The translations under genes were made by a program, and so were the position numbers. The notes under the pieces are model-generated. The model saw nothing but the letters and a program-made list of their open reading frames with translations. It did not search any database and was not told the origin of the DNA. 64,000 bases of DNA from assembly GCA_900471925.1 (NCBI GenBank), contig UCGV01000003.1, forward strand, positions 124,001-188,000. The letters are read 5' to 3'. The stretch is from Hyphomicrobiales bacterium. GTDB taxonomy: Bacteria; Pseudomonadota; Alphaproteobacteria; Rhizobiales; Rhizobiaceae. Below, piece after piece: positions 54,792 to 62,374 of this stretch. How positions within the stretch are numbered: the stretch's first letter is position 1; each line of letters starts with the position of its first letter.

Positions 54792-55502
54792 ATGAAATCC
54801 GCCGCCAGCGCGCTGCAAACCGATGACAGCAAGGAAACCGGCGTCCCGCAGATCCGCGATGCCATCAGGGACGCGATCGTCGAGCGCAGGCTGTCGCCCG
54901 GTACCAAGCTTTCGGAAGGCGATGTCGGCAATCTCTTCAACGTCAGCCGCACGCTCGCCCGTGCCGCTTTGCAGGCGCTCTCCTACGAAGGCCTCGTCAG
55001 CGTCGAGAAGAACCGCGGCGCCTTCGTCGCTTATCCCTCGCCGGAAGAAGCTCGGCAGATTTTCGCCGCCCGCCGGCTGGTAGAGCCTGGCATCCTGCGC
55101 GAAGCGGCAGCCCGCATCACTCCCTCGGATATCCAGCATCTCAAACAGTTGCTTCTGGAAGAGGGACGGTTGATGAGCGAACGCGGCCAGACTGCGCGGC
55201 GGGCCGAAATCAAGGCCTCCGGTGATTTCCATCTGACTGTCGCTGCCATCTCCGGAAATGCGATCATGCAGCGCTTCATGGAAGAGCTGGTCGCCCGCTC
55301 ATCGCTGGTGATTGCCCTCTACGGACAATCGACGGTCTCAAGCTGCGGCCATTCCGAACATGGCGAAATCATCGAAGCGATCGAAAGCAAGCAGCTCGAC
55401 CGCGCCTGCGACCTGATGCTTCACCATATCGCCCATATCGAGGCCGATCTCGACCTGCGCGAACGCAAAAGCTTCGGACTGAAGGAAGCATTCGAACTTT
55501 AA
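54792..55502 (+). CDS. GntR-family regulator, FCD (FadR-like) subfamily
   Basis: The protein has 236 residues: an N-terminal winged helix (about 15-85; LSEGDVGNLFNVSRTLARAALQALSYEGLVSV) and an all-helical FCD ligand domain with the metal-site histidine pattern (DFHLTV; HSEHGEIIEAI; MLHHIAHIE). FCD regulators bind carboxylates or amino-acid-derived effectors. It is divergent from the importer/racemase operon and probably represses it. The ATG at 54792 has only an AAGGA 11 bases away, so a start further upstream is possible. Confidence 0.87.
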   Translation: MKSAASALQTDDSKETGVPQIRDAIRDAIVERRLSPGTKLSEGDVGNLFNVSRTLARAALQALSYEGLVSVEKNRGAFVAYPSPEEARQIFAARRLVEPGILREAAARITPSDIQHLKQLLLEEGRLMSERGQTARRAEIKASGDFHLTVAAISGNAIMQRFMEELVARSSLVIALYGQSTVSSCGHSEHGEIIEAIESKQLDRACDLMLHHIAHIEADLDLRERKSFGLKEAFEL

Positions 55503-55505
55503 GGT

Positions 55506-55922
55506 TTAATGATGCGGCGAATGGAGGTCGGCGGCGCGGCTGATTTCCTCCGCGCTCATCGGCTCGCGGGAGCGAAGCTTCACCTTGCCGTCCATACCGA
55601 CAAGCACCAGCCCGAATTCGCCGTTTGATGCTCCACGAAGCTGCTCGCGCACATCGTCGGCATCGAGATCCTGCCCGTCGTCGAACAGCGCGAACGCCCC
55701 GCCTCCGGCAATAGTGAAGACCTCTATATCGTCTTCGATCAGCCGCATCCGCGCTTTGCGCAGCAACTCGTCCTGAATGATCGGTCTATTGTCTTCGGCG
55801 TCGGCAAAAACAATGAGGACGTTTTTCTTGCCACGGAACTGTTCCAACGATCGCGGCAGGTGATGCTCGCGGACGCCGGTTCCCATGATTTCGTGCAGAA
55901 TGGATCTCAACATGGTGCTCAT
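55506..55922 (-). CDS. DUF4174 domain protein
   Basis: The protein has up to 138 residues and matches DUF4174: LEQFRGKKNVLIVFADAEDNRP, then IAGGGAFALFDDGQDLDADDVREQL and GLVLVGMDGKVKLRS, a thioredoxin-like pattern without a CxxC. AAGGAGG lies upstream; the ATG at 55922 is very close to it and the one at 55913 a little far, so the start is not settled. A consensus EcfG promoter lies immediately upstream, so the gene probably belongs to the general stress regulon. It is convergent with the GntR gene, with 3 bases between them. Confidence 0.8.
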   Translation of the reverse strand: MSTMLRSILHEIMGTGVREHHLPRSLEQFRGKKNVLIVFADAEDNRPIIQDELLRKARMRLIEDDIEVFTIAGGGAFALFDDGQDLDADDVREQLRGASNGEFGLVLVGMDGKVKLRSREPMSAEEISRAADLHSPHH

Positions 55923-55939
55923 TCCTCCTTGCCTGTTTC

Positions 55940-55964
55940 AACGGCTGGAATTGAGCACGGTTCC
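55940..55964 (-). promoter_or_regulatory. EcfG-type promoter of the DUF4174 gene
   Basis: On the minus strand GGAAC (55964-55960) and CGTT (55943-55940) are separated by exactly 16 bases. The start codon lies 18-27 bases beyond, leaving room for a short leader that includes the AAGGAGG ribosome site. Confidence 0.72.
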
Positions 55965-56006
55965 CAAAAGGGAAAGGATCGCGGCCAGTGCCGCGATCCC
56001 ATCAGC

Positions 56007-56390
56007 TTAGTCGCGCGGCTCGCCCTCACCTGCGCGCGTCGAAAGCGCGACGATGTCAGGCGTGCCATTGGCAAGAAGGCGCTTGCGCACCAGAACGCGC
56101 ATGACGCGCGCTGCCGTGGAGAAAGTCATCTGGTCCAGCGGTCCCTCGCCTTCCCAGGGTTTGGTCAGCCGCTCGGTGACGGCGCCGACGATATTTGCAG
56201 GGACGATATCGGTGCATTCACGCATCGCTTCGAAAACGAAGCTGATCGGAATAACCCTGCCTTCGTGGGTGACGATCGGCTCCGTCAATTCGCTGTCCCA
56301 TTCCTCGTAGGCATAAAGCGCCTCACGGAACAGCTGCTGCAGGGTAAACGGGGCATGTCCGTTGTGAAGTGGCGGCAGTGCATTCATCAT
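56007..56390 (-). CDS. conserved-looking hypothetical protein, 127 residues
   Basis: GAGGAG lies 6 bases before the ATG and codon use is normal, so the gene is credible. The product has no signal peptide or membrane segment. It is mostly helical in character with acidic stretches (AYEEWDSELTEPIV; MRECTDIVPANIVGAV). I do not recognise a family. It lies between two genes with EcfG-like promoters, but I find no such promoter for it. Confidence 0.72.
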   Translation of the reverse strand: MMNALPPLHNGHAPFTLQQLFREALYAYEEWDSELTEPIVTHEGRVIPISFVFEAMRECTDIVPANIVGAVTERLTKPWEGEGPLDQMTFSTAARVMRVLVRKRLLANGTPDIVALSTRAGEGEPRD

Positions 56391-56709
56391 GTCTGTCTCC
56401 TCTGATGGATTTAGCCAGCTTCCTCAGATCCGGTTCGGATCGACGCGGAACAACGTTCGGCTCCTCCTACGAACCGGATACACGATTCATTTTATAGAGT
56501 AACACTCATGTTATAAAGCCATTTCTGCCCCAATGACGGCCTCGTACATCTAACCGATTGAAATTTATAATCACTCTCCGACATTTTTTTGCCGCATAGG
56601 GCGATCGAACTGAAGGTTTGACCGTAATCCGGGCGCAAAATACGGGTTTCGGAACTTTTAAGGGTCTGACCGGTTTCCTCTCAGCAATAGAGCCTGGGGA
56701 GAATAACCT
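56391..56709. other. 319-base divergent intergenic region
   Basis: This region separates the 127-residue hypothetical gene (minus) and the 68-residue gene (plus). The left 100 bases carry GGTTCGGATC/GAACCGGAT inverted segments, the centre is AT-rich (ATTTATAATC), and the right end contains an EcfG-like promoter. I see no gene in it. Confidence 0.5.
56651..56675 (+). promoter_or_regulatory. EcfG-like promoter of the 68-residue gene
   Basis: GGAAC at 56651 is followed after 16 bases by GGTT, and after 18 bases by the invariant TT. The match to GGAAC-N16-CGTT differs by one base. It lies 35 bases before the ATG at 56710. Confidence 0.55.
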
Positions 56710-56916
56710 ATGACGCAAATTCACCAAACCGAGCGACGCAGTCGGACACTGCGCGGTCGCCCTTACAGCCTTCACGAGTTCGCCGCCAAATACGGCCTGA
56801 AAAACGAGCAGGCGGAAAGCCTCTATAGCCGTTTCGGTCCCTCCTCCGTCGAGCTGGACCTGCTGATGGCCGCTAAGCGCCGTCCTCCGGTATTACCGGA
56901 CCGCATCAGCGAATGA
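56710..56916 (+). CDS. small basic hypothetical protein, 68 residues
   Basis: GGGGAG lies 8 bases before the ATG. The product is basic (ERRSRTLRGR at the N-terminus) and has two predicted helices (SLHEFAAKYGLKNEQAESLYSR), reminiscent of a small DNA- or RNA-binding protein but not matched to a family I know. An EcfG-like promoter lies directly upstream, which suggests a stress role. Confidence 0.7.
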   Translation: MTQIHQTERRSRTLRGRPYSLHEFAAKYGLKNEQAESLYSRFGPSSVELDLLMAAKRRPPVLPDRISE

Positions 56917-56978
56917 CGCAGCAGCGACCCGAGCACCCGACCTCGGTCTGCCTGCGACAAATTTCACAGATTATGTCG

Positions 56979-57003
56979 GGAACCCATCTTGGGTGAGATC
57001 GTT
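56979..57003 (+). promoter_or_regulatory. EcfG-type promoter upstream of the DUF2934 gene
   Basis: GGAAC at 56979-56983 and CGTT at 57000-57003 are separated by 16 bases, an exact consensus. The next gene on the strand (DUF2934) starts 155 bases further on. A perfect hairpin follows immediately. Confidence 0.68.
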
Positions 57004-57012
57004 CTTCCGTCG

Positions 57013-57033
57013 GGCATGGCGAAACGCCATGCC
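57013..57033 (+). other. hairpin at the expected 5' end of the DUF2934 transcript
   Basis: GGCATGGCG pairs perfectly with CGCCATGCC around AAA. It begins about 10 bases past the EcfG -10 element, so it would form the very 5' end of the mRNA and could protect it from decay. It has no T-run. Confidence 0.45.
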
Positions 57034-57158
57034 GCCCCATCGAAAATGACGGCTTATGCCGACCCTTCCAGAGGACAAGCTCGAGGTACCGCCAATTGGC
57101 GGAGAGCTATCCGTGTGGAATCGATGGGAGCAAAAGATCGGCAAAGAAGGACGGAACG

Positions 57159-57404
57159 ATGAGCAATACTTCACGGCATGAGTGGATATGCAAGCGGGCC
57201 TACGCGATCTGGGAAGCGGAGGGGAGGCCGCATGGCCGCGACGCCGAGCACTGGCTTCAGGCAACAACGGAGCGTGAGCGGCTGGAGCGAACGCGCGCCT
57301 CGAGTGACGGCAATGAAGTCCTCGTAAAATTTCCGAAAGTGCCGAAGCCGCATCGGCCAGCGACCTCCAGCACTTCCCGCCAAGGGCTGTCACGCACCGG
57401 CTGA
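57159..57404 (+). CDS. DUF2934 domain protein, 81 residues
   Basis: The 81-residue protein contains the DUF2934 core: HEWICKRAYAIWEAEGRP, then HGRDAEHWLQA. Family members are small proteins common in Rhizobiales and often located in stress or accessory regions; their role is unknown. AAGGAC precedes the ATG at 57159. Its last 15 bases overlap the end of the convergent GH38-like gene. An exact EcfG promoter lies upstream. Confidence 0.82.
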   Translation: MSNTSRHEWICKRAYAIWEAEGRPHGRDAEHWLQATTERERLERTRASSDGNEVLVKFPKVPKPHRPATSSTSRQGLSRTG

Positions 57405-59345
57405 GCCGGTCGTATCCAAAACAATCCTGAAACGCGCCGAGAAATCGCCTCCCCACCACATGGGGAAGTTGGTTCCCCACTTGTTGTTGTGCAGGTTGAA
57501 GCGAACACCGGCAGAAAAATCCGGCAGGTCTTTGCAGAAGGTCATGAAATCCCAGCTCTGCGGCGCCACGAGCGGCGTATCCAGCGGCTCTATGACGAGC
57601 GCGCTCGCATCTGAAAACCCGCCTCGGACGGCTCTGACGGCCTGAAGCTGAGCGCCCCCGGCATTCGCGTAGTTGCCCGACTGGTGCCACAGATCCATTT
57701 TCCTGAGAGCCCAGGCGGCCTCCGCCTCGGGCGCAAACGACAGGAAGCTTGCCTCCGGCATGCGATTGGCCGGCTTGTCGCGGAGTGACAGCCGCAATTG
57801 CAACCCGTCCCCATCGTCGGAAAACGACAGGGCGAGTTGGCGCGGCGCACCGAAACGCTCCACGGCTTCGGCTGGCATAGAAAGCAGAATTCCCGTCTCA
57901 CCGGTGCTTTCCAGTGCAGGCGTAAAAACCTGTGACAGGGCCGCACCCGAAGCCCCAAGCCCCGGCTTGTCGTGATCCAGAATTGCCCATTCCTGCCGAT
58001 GCGTCAGATAGGTGTCCATATGCCTGTTGACGTCAGCAGCATCATAGCTCTCGTAACGATAGGCGATCAGAGAACCGTTCCTGCCGGCAATCCTGCATCC
58101 CTGTGGCGAGGTCAAAGCAGCGATATCCCCCGTCACCTCGTTCAGCTCGATCGACCAGCCGCCAGCATTGAGACGTGTCTCACGGCTTTCACCAAAGGCG
58201 ATCGCCGGCGCTGAAAGTTCGGCAAGAACAACCTGCGCCCGCTGCCGATCTTCATTATCCAGTTCGGCAACGGCCTGATCGATATAACCGCGCTGCTCGT
58301 CCCAGGATGCTTCCGTATAGGCAAAGCGGTAATCCGTTTTGCGGGCAGACTCGAATTCGGCCTTGGCCCAGGCCTTATCATCGCGCAGATAGGATTTGAT
58401 ATCGACGCCGCAGGTATGTTCGGCGACCATTGCGAGACCACGACCGAAGGCGAGCCGGCGGGCATTCAGCCCCTCGCCCGCAAAACGGTCGTAGAGCCGC
58501 TGTAGCGCCAGAAACCGTGCCGTCTTCGCCGGATCGGTGGCGCTGCCATGGATCCAACTGTCGCCAAGTTCCAGTTCCAGCACCGGGAAGCGCTCGCGCT
58601 TGTCCCAGAGGATCGCGCCGTAATCGTCAAGGGTCGCCGCGCGGATGACGGCATCCGGCTCCAGGCGACGCATGTCGCGATAGGCCTCCGCCGTCTGCGG
58701 CACGCTCTGCGGCCCGATATTGTCCTGTGTATGGGCAAAGCTCAGCCCGTCATCGAAACCTTCGGGAAAGTAGGTCTCGCCATAGGAGCGCTGATACATG
58801 ACGACGACTTCGGCACCATCGGGCGCACGCCAGCGGAAAACGTCAGGCACTTCGGGCGGCGGCGACGCCGTATTGACGCCGAGATGCAGAAAACGGATGC
58901 CGGCTTCGGCAAGCAGAGGCACCATGCCCAGCGTATGGCCGGGAACATCCGTCATCTTCGCCGCAATCGTCTTTTTACCGAACCGTTGATCGAGTTCCTG
59001 CGAATAGGAAAGACCGGCGCGCAACAGGTCCGGCGACATCAGCTCCGTATGGGTGGTGAAAGGCAGGCCGTGCCAGCGGATGAGCCCGCGTTCGATCGCC
59101 TGCTCCAATGCAGCGATTTCAACAGGTGATCGCGAATTCAGATGGTCCCAGATCAACCAAGCCCCGGTGGTCCAGACGAACTTCGGCTCGTCGGGGTTTT
59201 CAGCATAAAAATGCGCACCAGTTTCGATGGCCTGTGGAATGAAGCGCTGGTGATATTGACGGCGGACCTTCTCGGCATGGTCGGTAAAGCCGATATCGAG
59301 ATGGGTCTTGAAGACCAGATGCACGCGCTTTTCGGTCATTTGCAT
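57390..59345 (-). CDS. GH38-like (alpha-mannosidase-type) DUF5054 protein
   Basis: The protein has 651 residues. The N-terminus resembles the catalytic barrel of GH38 alpha-mannosidases (HLVFKTHLDIGFTDHAEKV, then the Asp/His-containing MTDVPGHTLGMVPLLAEAG and FLHLGVNTASPPPEVPDVFRW), which bind a zinc ion through His and Asp residues. The C-terminal half is beta-rich, as in mannosidase accessory domains. No signal peptide is seen, so it would act on an imported glycan or sugar derivative. The ribosome site is weak and MTEK two codons in is an alternative start. It is divergent from a PHP-domain hydrolase. Confidence 0.8.
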   Translation of the reverse strand: MQMTEKRVHLVFKTHLDIGFTDHAEKVRRQYHQRFIPQAIETGAHFYAENPDEPKFVWTTGAWLIWDHLNSRSPVEIAALEQAIERGLIRWHGLPFTTHTELMSPDLLRAGLSYSQELDQRFGKKTIAAKMTDVPGHTLGMVPLLAEAGIRFLHLGVNTASPPPEVPDVFRWRAPDGAEVVVMYQRSYGETYFPEGFDDGLSFAHTQDNIGPQSVPQTAEAYRDMRRLEPDAVIRAATLDDYGAILWDKRERFPVLELELGDSWIHGSATDPAKTARFLALQRLYDRFAGEGLNARRLAFGRGLAMVAEHTCGVDIKSYLRDDKAWAKAEFESARKTDYRFAYTEASWDEQRGYIDQAVAELDNEDRQRAQVVLAELSAPAIAFGESRETRLNAGGWSIELNEVTGDIAALTSPQGCRIAGRNGSLIAYRYESYDAADVNRHMDTYLTHRQEWAILDHDKPGLGASGAALSQVFTPALESTGETGILLSMPAEAVERFGAPRQLALSFSDDGDGLQLRLSLRDKPANRMPEASFLSFAPEAEAAWALRKMDLWHQSGNYANAGGAQLQAVRAVRGGFSDASALVIEPLDTPLVAPQSWDFMTFCKDLPDFSAGVRFNLHNNKWGTNFPMWWGGDFSARFRIVLDTTGSAGA

Positions 59346-59721
59346 TCCATTCGGCCGGCCCTGCCGCCGCCATGCGGCTCATGCGATCTCAGCGCAAACG
59401 CTGTGCATCCAACGCAGGTCCAGCCATCCTTCCCGATATGATACAACTGCGACTGTGTAATCGTTTCCACAAACACCTTTGCGCTCCGACGTAACGATCC
59501 GTCAAGCATATTTGCGCGAGATGCCCTGATATGCTGGATATTTTGTTATGTGTGGTTTTGCACACCTTGCCTCTGGCGTCAGACCACAATTATCTAACGC
59601 AAGAATGTGAAGACGTGTTCATACGCCATTCGGCCGGAATGGCCGGTGCGCTACGTTCGCGATATGCCTGTCATCTTGCTGCTTTACACGACGTATCCGA
59701 ACCTTCGCCGATGGCCAATCC
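59346..59721. other. 376-base divergent intergenic region
   Basis: This region lies between the GH38-like gene and the PHP-domain gene. It is moderately AT-rich around 59520-59600 and short open frames there lack ribosome sites. It presumably holds both promoters; I see no clear operator or repeat. Confidence 0.5.
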
Positions 59722-61128
59722 ATGACCGAACTCACCATCCATGTCACGCGTTCCGACCAGGCGAGCGATCCCTATTATTACGTGCCCTTCGATATTCCCG
59801 CGGGCACGACGCGCCTCGACGTGACCATGCGCTATGCCAAGGCCGAGGATTGCATCATCGATCTTGGTCTTCTTGACGTCAGGGCCACCGATTATCCCTC
59901 ACCCCATGGCTTCCGCGGCTGGAGCGGCGGCGCTCGTGACAGCTTCTTCGTCGCCACCGACGATGCGACGCCGGGTTATATCCACGGCGAAATACCATCA
60001 GGACGCTGGCGTGTCATGCTCGGCCTCTACAAGGTGCCTGCCACGGGTGCGAACATCACTCTCACCCTTGAGCTAGACGCAAGCCCGCGCGAACTGCGGC
60101 CGCAGCCGGCCCGCACCTGTCCCGTCCGCAAGGGCGCCGGCTGGTATCGTGGCGATCTGCATTGCCACACTTTCCATTCAGATGCGGCGGGCTCTCCCGA
60201 ACTGTTGCATGAGGCAGCGAAACAGGCCGGTCTCGATTTCCTGGCCATTGCCGATCACAACACCATCAGTCAGCGCCGTTATTTCCATCCGAACTCTTCC
60301 CCCGATCTCGTCTTCGTTCGCGCCATGGAAGTGACGACCGCAAACGGCCATGCCAATGTCTATGGCGTCGATGACTGGATCGATTTCCGCATGACGCGGC
60401 CGGATCATGCCCACACGCTGGCGGGTCTGGTCCACGAGCGCGGCGGCCTTCTCTCCATCAATCACGACAAGCCGACCATTCCCTGGGATTACGAATTGCC
60501 GGATGCCGATTGCATGGAGGTCTGGCAATCGAGCTGGATGGCCTGGAACTGGATAGCGCTCGAGCGCTACCAGCAGCGCCTTGCAGCCGGGCTGCGCCTT
60601 TCTGCGATCGGCGGCAGCGATTTCCACCAGCCGGCCCGCCTGATGCCCGAGGGACCGCTCGTGCTCGCCCGGCCGACAACCGTGCTTTGGTTGGACGAAC
60701 TGTCCGAAGATGCGATCCTTGCTGCGATGAAAGCCGGCCGTGGCTATATCACCGAAAGCCCTGACGGCCCGCATCTGTCGCTGAGTGCTAACGACAGCCC
60801 GATGGGCACGACCATTTCTGGGCCGGTCATGGCCAAGGCAGAGATTCGCGGCGCGCGCGGCTACCGCCTTGCCTGGCTCGATGCATCAGGCATAATCGCG
60901 GAAGAAGCGATTGAAGCAGAAGAGTTTACGGCCCGCTTTTCAGGACGACCGAAGACCTTTCTGCGTGCGGAAATCATTGCCGATGCAGCCCGTCCACGGC
61001 TGATCGAGGAATTCAACGTCGCGATCTCGGGCAGGCCGCTCTCCTGGCAATTGCGCGGCATGGACCTTGCCGAACAACCTATCCGGCGGGCACTCAGCAA
61101 CCCCATCTATATGGAGGTAACAGCGTGA
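59722..61128 (+). CDS. PHP-domain metallohydrolase, CehA/McbA family
   Basis: The protein has 468 residues. The first 135 form a beta-rich domain; a PHP domain starts at about residue 140 with the metal-binding motif WYRGDLHCHTFHSDAAGSPE and continues with FLAIADHNTIS, SINHDKP and the GGSDFHQP metal strand. CehA/McbA-type enzymes include carbaryl hydrolase and phosphoesterases. Its neighbour on the other strand is a GH38-like hydrolase, so the pair may degrade a phosphorylated or esterified glycan. That pairing is inference. No strong ribosome site precedes the ATG. Confidence 0.85.
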   Translation: MTELTIHVTRSDQASDPYYYVPFDIPAGTTRLDVTMRYAKAEDCIIDLGLLDVRATDYPSPHGFRGWSGGARDSFFVATDDATPGYIHGEIPSGRWRVMLGLYKVPATGANITLTLELDASPRELRPQPARTCPVRKGAGWYRGDLHCHTFHSDAAGSPELLHEAAKQAGLDFLAIADHNTISQRRYFHPNSSPDLVFVRAMEVTTANGHANVYGVDDWIDFRMTRPDHAHTLAGLVHERGGLLSINHDKPTIPWDYELPDADCMEVWQSSWMAWNWIALERYQQRLAAGLRLSAIGGSDFHQPARLMPEGPLVLARPTTVLWLDELSEDAILAAMKAGRGYITESPDGPHLSLSANDSPMGTTISGPVMAKAEIRGARGYRLAWLDASGIIAEEAIEAEEFTARFSGRPKTFLRAEIIADAARPRLIEEFNVAISGRPLSWQLRGMDLAEQPIRRALSNPIYMEVTA

Positions 61129-61150
61129 CGTAACGCAGCCGAGGCTGGAA

Positions 61151-61336
61151 CTACTTCTCTTCGCAGAGCGCCCGGTGAACCTCTGTCCAGAATAACGCAA
61201 GCGTCATATCGCCATTGCGTTCGGCAACGAGTGCGCGGATCAGCGCCTCGGAACCGGCCATGTCATGCCAGCTGGATCTCAGCCCTTTGGCTGCCTGATG
61301 GCATTCCGCGATATCGAACGTTCTCTTGCTGTCCAT
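61151..61336 (-). CDS. small hypothetical protein, 61 residues
   Basis: GGGGAGG lies 6 bases before the ATG. The product is mostly helical (WHDMAGSEALIRALVAERNGDMTLALFWTEVHRALCEEK), with no membrane segment. It is divergent from cinR, with the candidate cin box at 61386-61403 in the shared promoter region, so it may be affected by quorum sensing. Confidence 0.7.
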   Translation of the reverse strand: MDSKRTFDIAECHQAAKGLRSSWHDMAGSEALIRALVAERNGDMTLALFWTEVHRALCEEK

Positions 61337-61385
61337 CTGGAGCCTCCCCGTAAAAGGCGCTAACAGACGGGTCCGGAAAAGTCAT

Positions 61386-61403
61386 TCCCCGCATATGTGG
61401 GGA
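61386..61403. promoter_or_regulatory. candidate cin box in the cinR promoter
   Basis: TCCCCGCATATGTGGGGA is an 18-bp palindrome with one mismatched pair, 59 bases before cinR. Its 16-bp core CCCCGCATATGTGGGG occurs in inverse orientation before cinI at 62266-62287. Confidence 0.65.
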
Positions 61404-61462
61404 TGCCTTGTATTTTTGATATTCCTCGCGGTAGGATTGAAAGGTTTAAGGCAGGCGGCACG

Positions 61463-62188
61463 ATGACGGAAAACAGCTATTCGCAAAAATTCGAGCCCGT
61501 TTTCGAACGGATCAAGACTGCGGCCAACGTCGATGCTTCCATCCGTATTTTCCAGGCGGAATATGCCGTGGATTACGTCACCTATCACCTCGCTCAGACC
61601 ATTGCCGCCAAGATCGATGCGCCTTTCGTGCGCACCACCTATCCGGACGCCTGGGTCTCCCGCTATCTGCTCAACAGCTATGTGAAGGTCGATCCGATCG
61701 TCAAACAGGGTTTCGAACGCCAGCTTCCCTTCGACTGGAGCGAGGTGGAGCCGACGCCGGACGCCTATGCGATGCTGATCGACGCCCAGAAGCACGGCAT
61801 CGGCGGCAACGGCTATTCCATTCCCGTGGCCGACAAGGCGCAGCGCCGGGCACTGCTGTCGATCAACGCCCGCATCCCGGTCGAGGAATGGACCGATCTC
61901 GTCAAGCTCTACCGCAATGAATGGATCGAGATCGCCCATCTTGTCCACCAGAAGGCAATCTACGAGCTTCATGGTGAGAACGATCCGGTGCCCTCGCTTT
62001 CCCCACGCGAGATCGAATGCCTGCACTGGACGGCGCTCGGCAAGGACTACAAGGACATCGCGGTCATTCTCGGCATTTCCGAACATACGACCCGAGATTA
62101 TCTGAAGACCGCCCGCTTCAAGCTCGGCTGCGCCACCATTTCAGCGGCGGCCTCGCGCGCCGTGCAACTGCGCATCATCAATCCCTGA
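61463..62188 (+). CDS. cinR: LuxR-type quorum-sensing regulator CinR
   Basis: The protein has 241 residues. The N-terminal autoinducer-binding domain includes [21 protein letters not shown] and [20 protein letters not shown]; the C-terminal LuxR helix-turn-helix reads [44 protein letters not shown]. It closely resembles CinR of R. leguminosarum and R. etli and sits directly upstream of cinI. It binds the long-chain 3-hydroxy-7-tetradecenoyl-homoserine lactone made by CinI in those species. The ATG at 61463 gives the known N-terminus. Confidence 0.93.
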   Translation: MTENSYSQKFEPVFERIKTAANVDASIRIFQAEYAVDYVTYHLAQTIAAKIDAPFVRTTYPDAWVSRYLLNSYVKVDPIVKQGFERQLPFDWSEVEPTPDAYAMLIDAQKHGIGGNGYSIPVADKAQRRALLSINARIPVEEWTDLVKLYRNEWIEIAHLVHQKAIYELHGENDPVPSLSPREIECLHWTALGKDYKDIAVILGISEHTTRDYLKTARFKLGCATISAAASRAVQLRIINP

Positions 62189-62214
62189 CCCATCTCAATT
62201 CGAACCTGTCAACA

Positions 62215-62243
62215 GGTTGCGCCCGGCGAGACAAGGCGCAACC
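62215..62243 (+). terminator. stem-loop after cinR
   Basis: GGTTGCGCC pairs perfectly with GGCGCAACC over an 11-base loop, 27 bases past the cinR stop. It is followed by TATTGATGTT rather than a clean T-run, so termination is probably partial. A smaller hairpin (AACCTG/CAGGTT) overlaps its left arm. Confidence 0.55.
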
Positions 62244-62265
62244 TATTGATGTTGCACGCCCATAT

Positions 62266-62287
62266 GACCCCCACATATGCGGGGGTC
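62266..62287. promoter_or_regulatory. candidate cin box in the cinI promoter
   Basis: This is a 22-bp palindrome centred on CATATG, with GACCCCC and GGGGGTC arms and one mismatched pair. It lies 88 bases before cinI. Two direct copies of CCCATATGA (62259-62267 and 62300-62308) lie around it, so CATATG occurs three times in 47 bases. Confidence 0.65.
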
Positions 62288-62374
62288 CATCTGTGGGCAC
62301 CCATATGAGGGAATTTCCGCTGCCGCCGTCCTGAACCATTCTGCTCTCACGAACCAAACACGCTGGAGGGCAAA

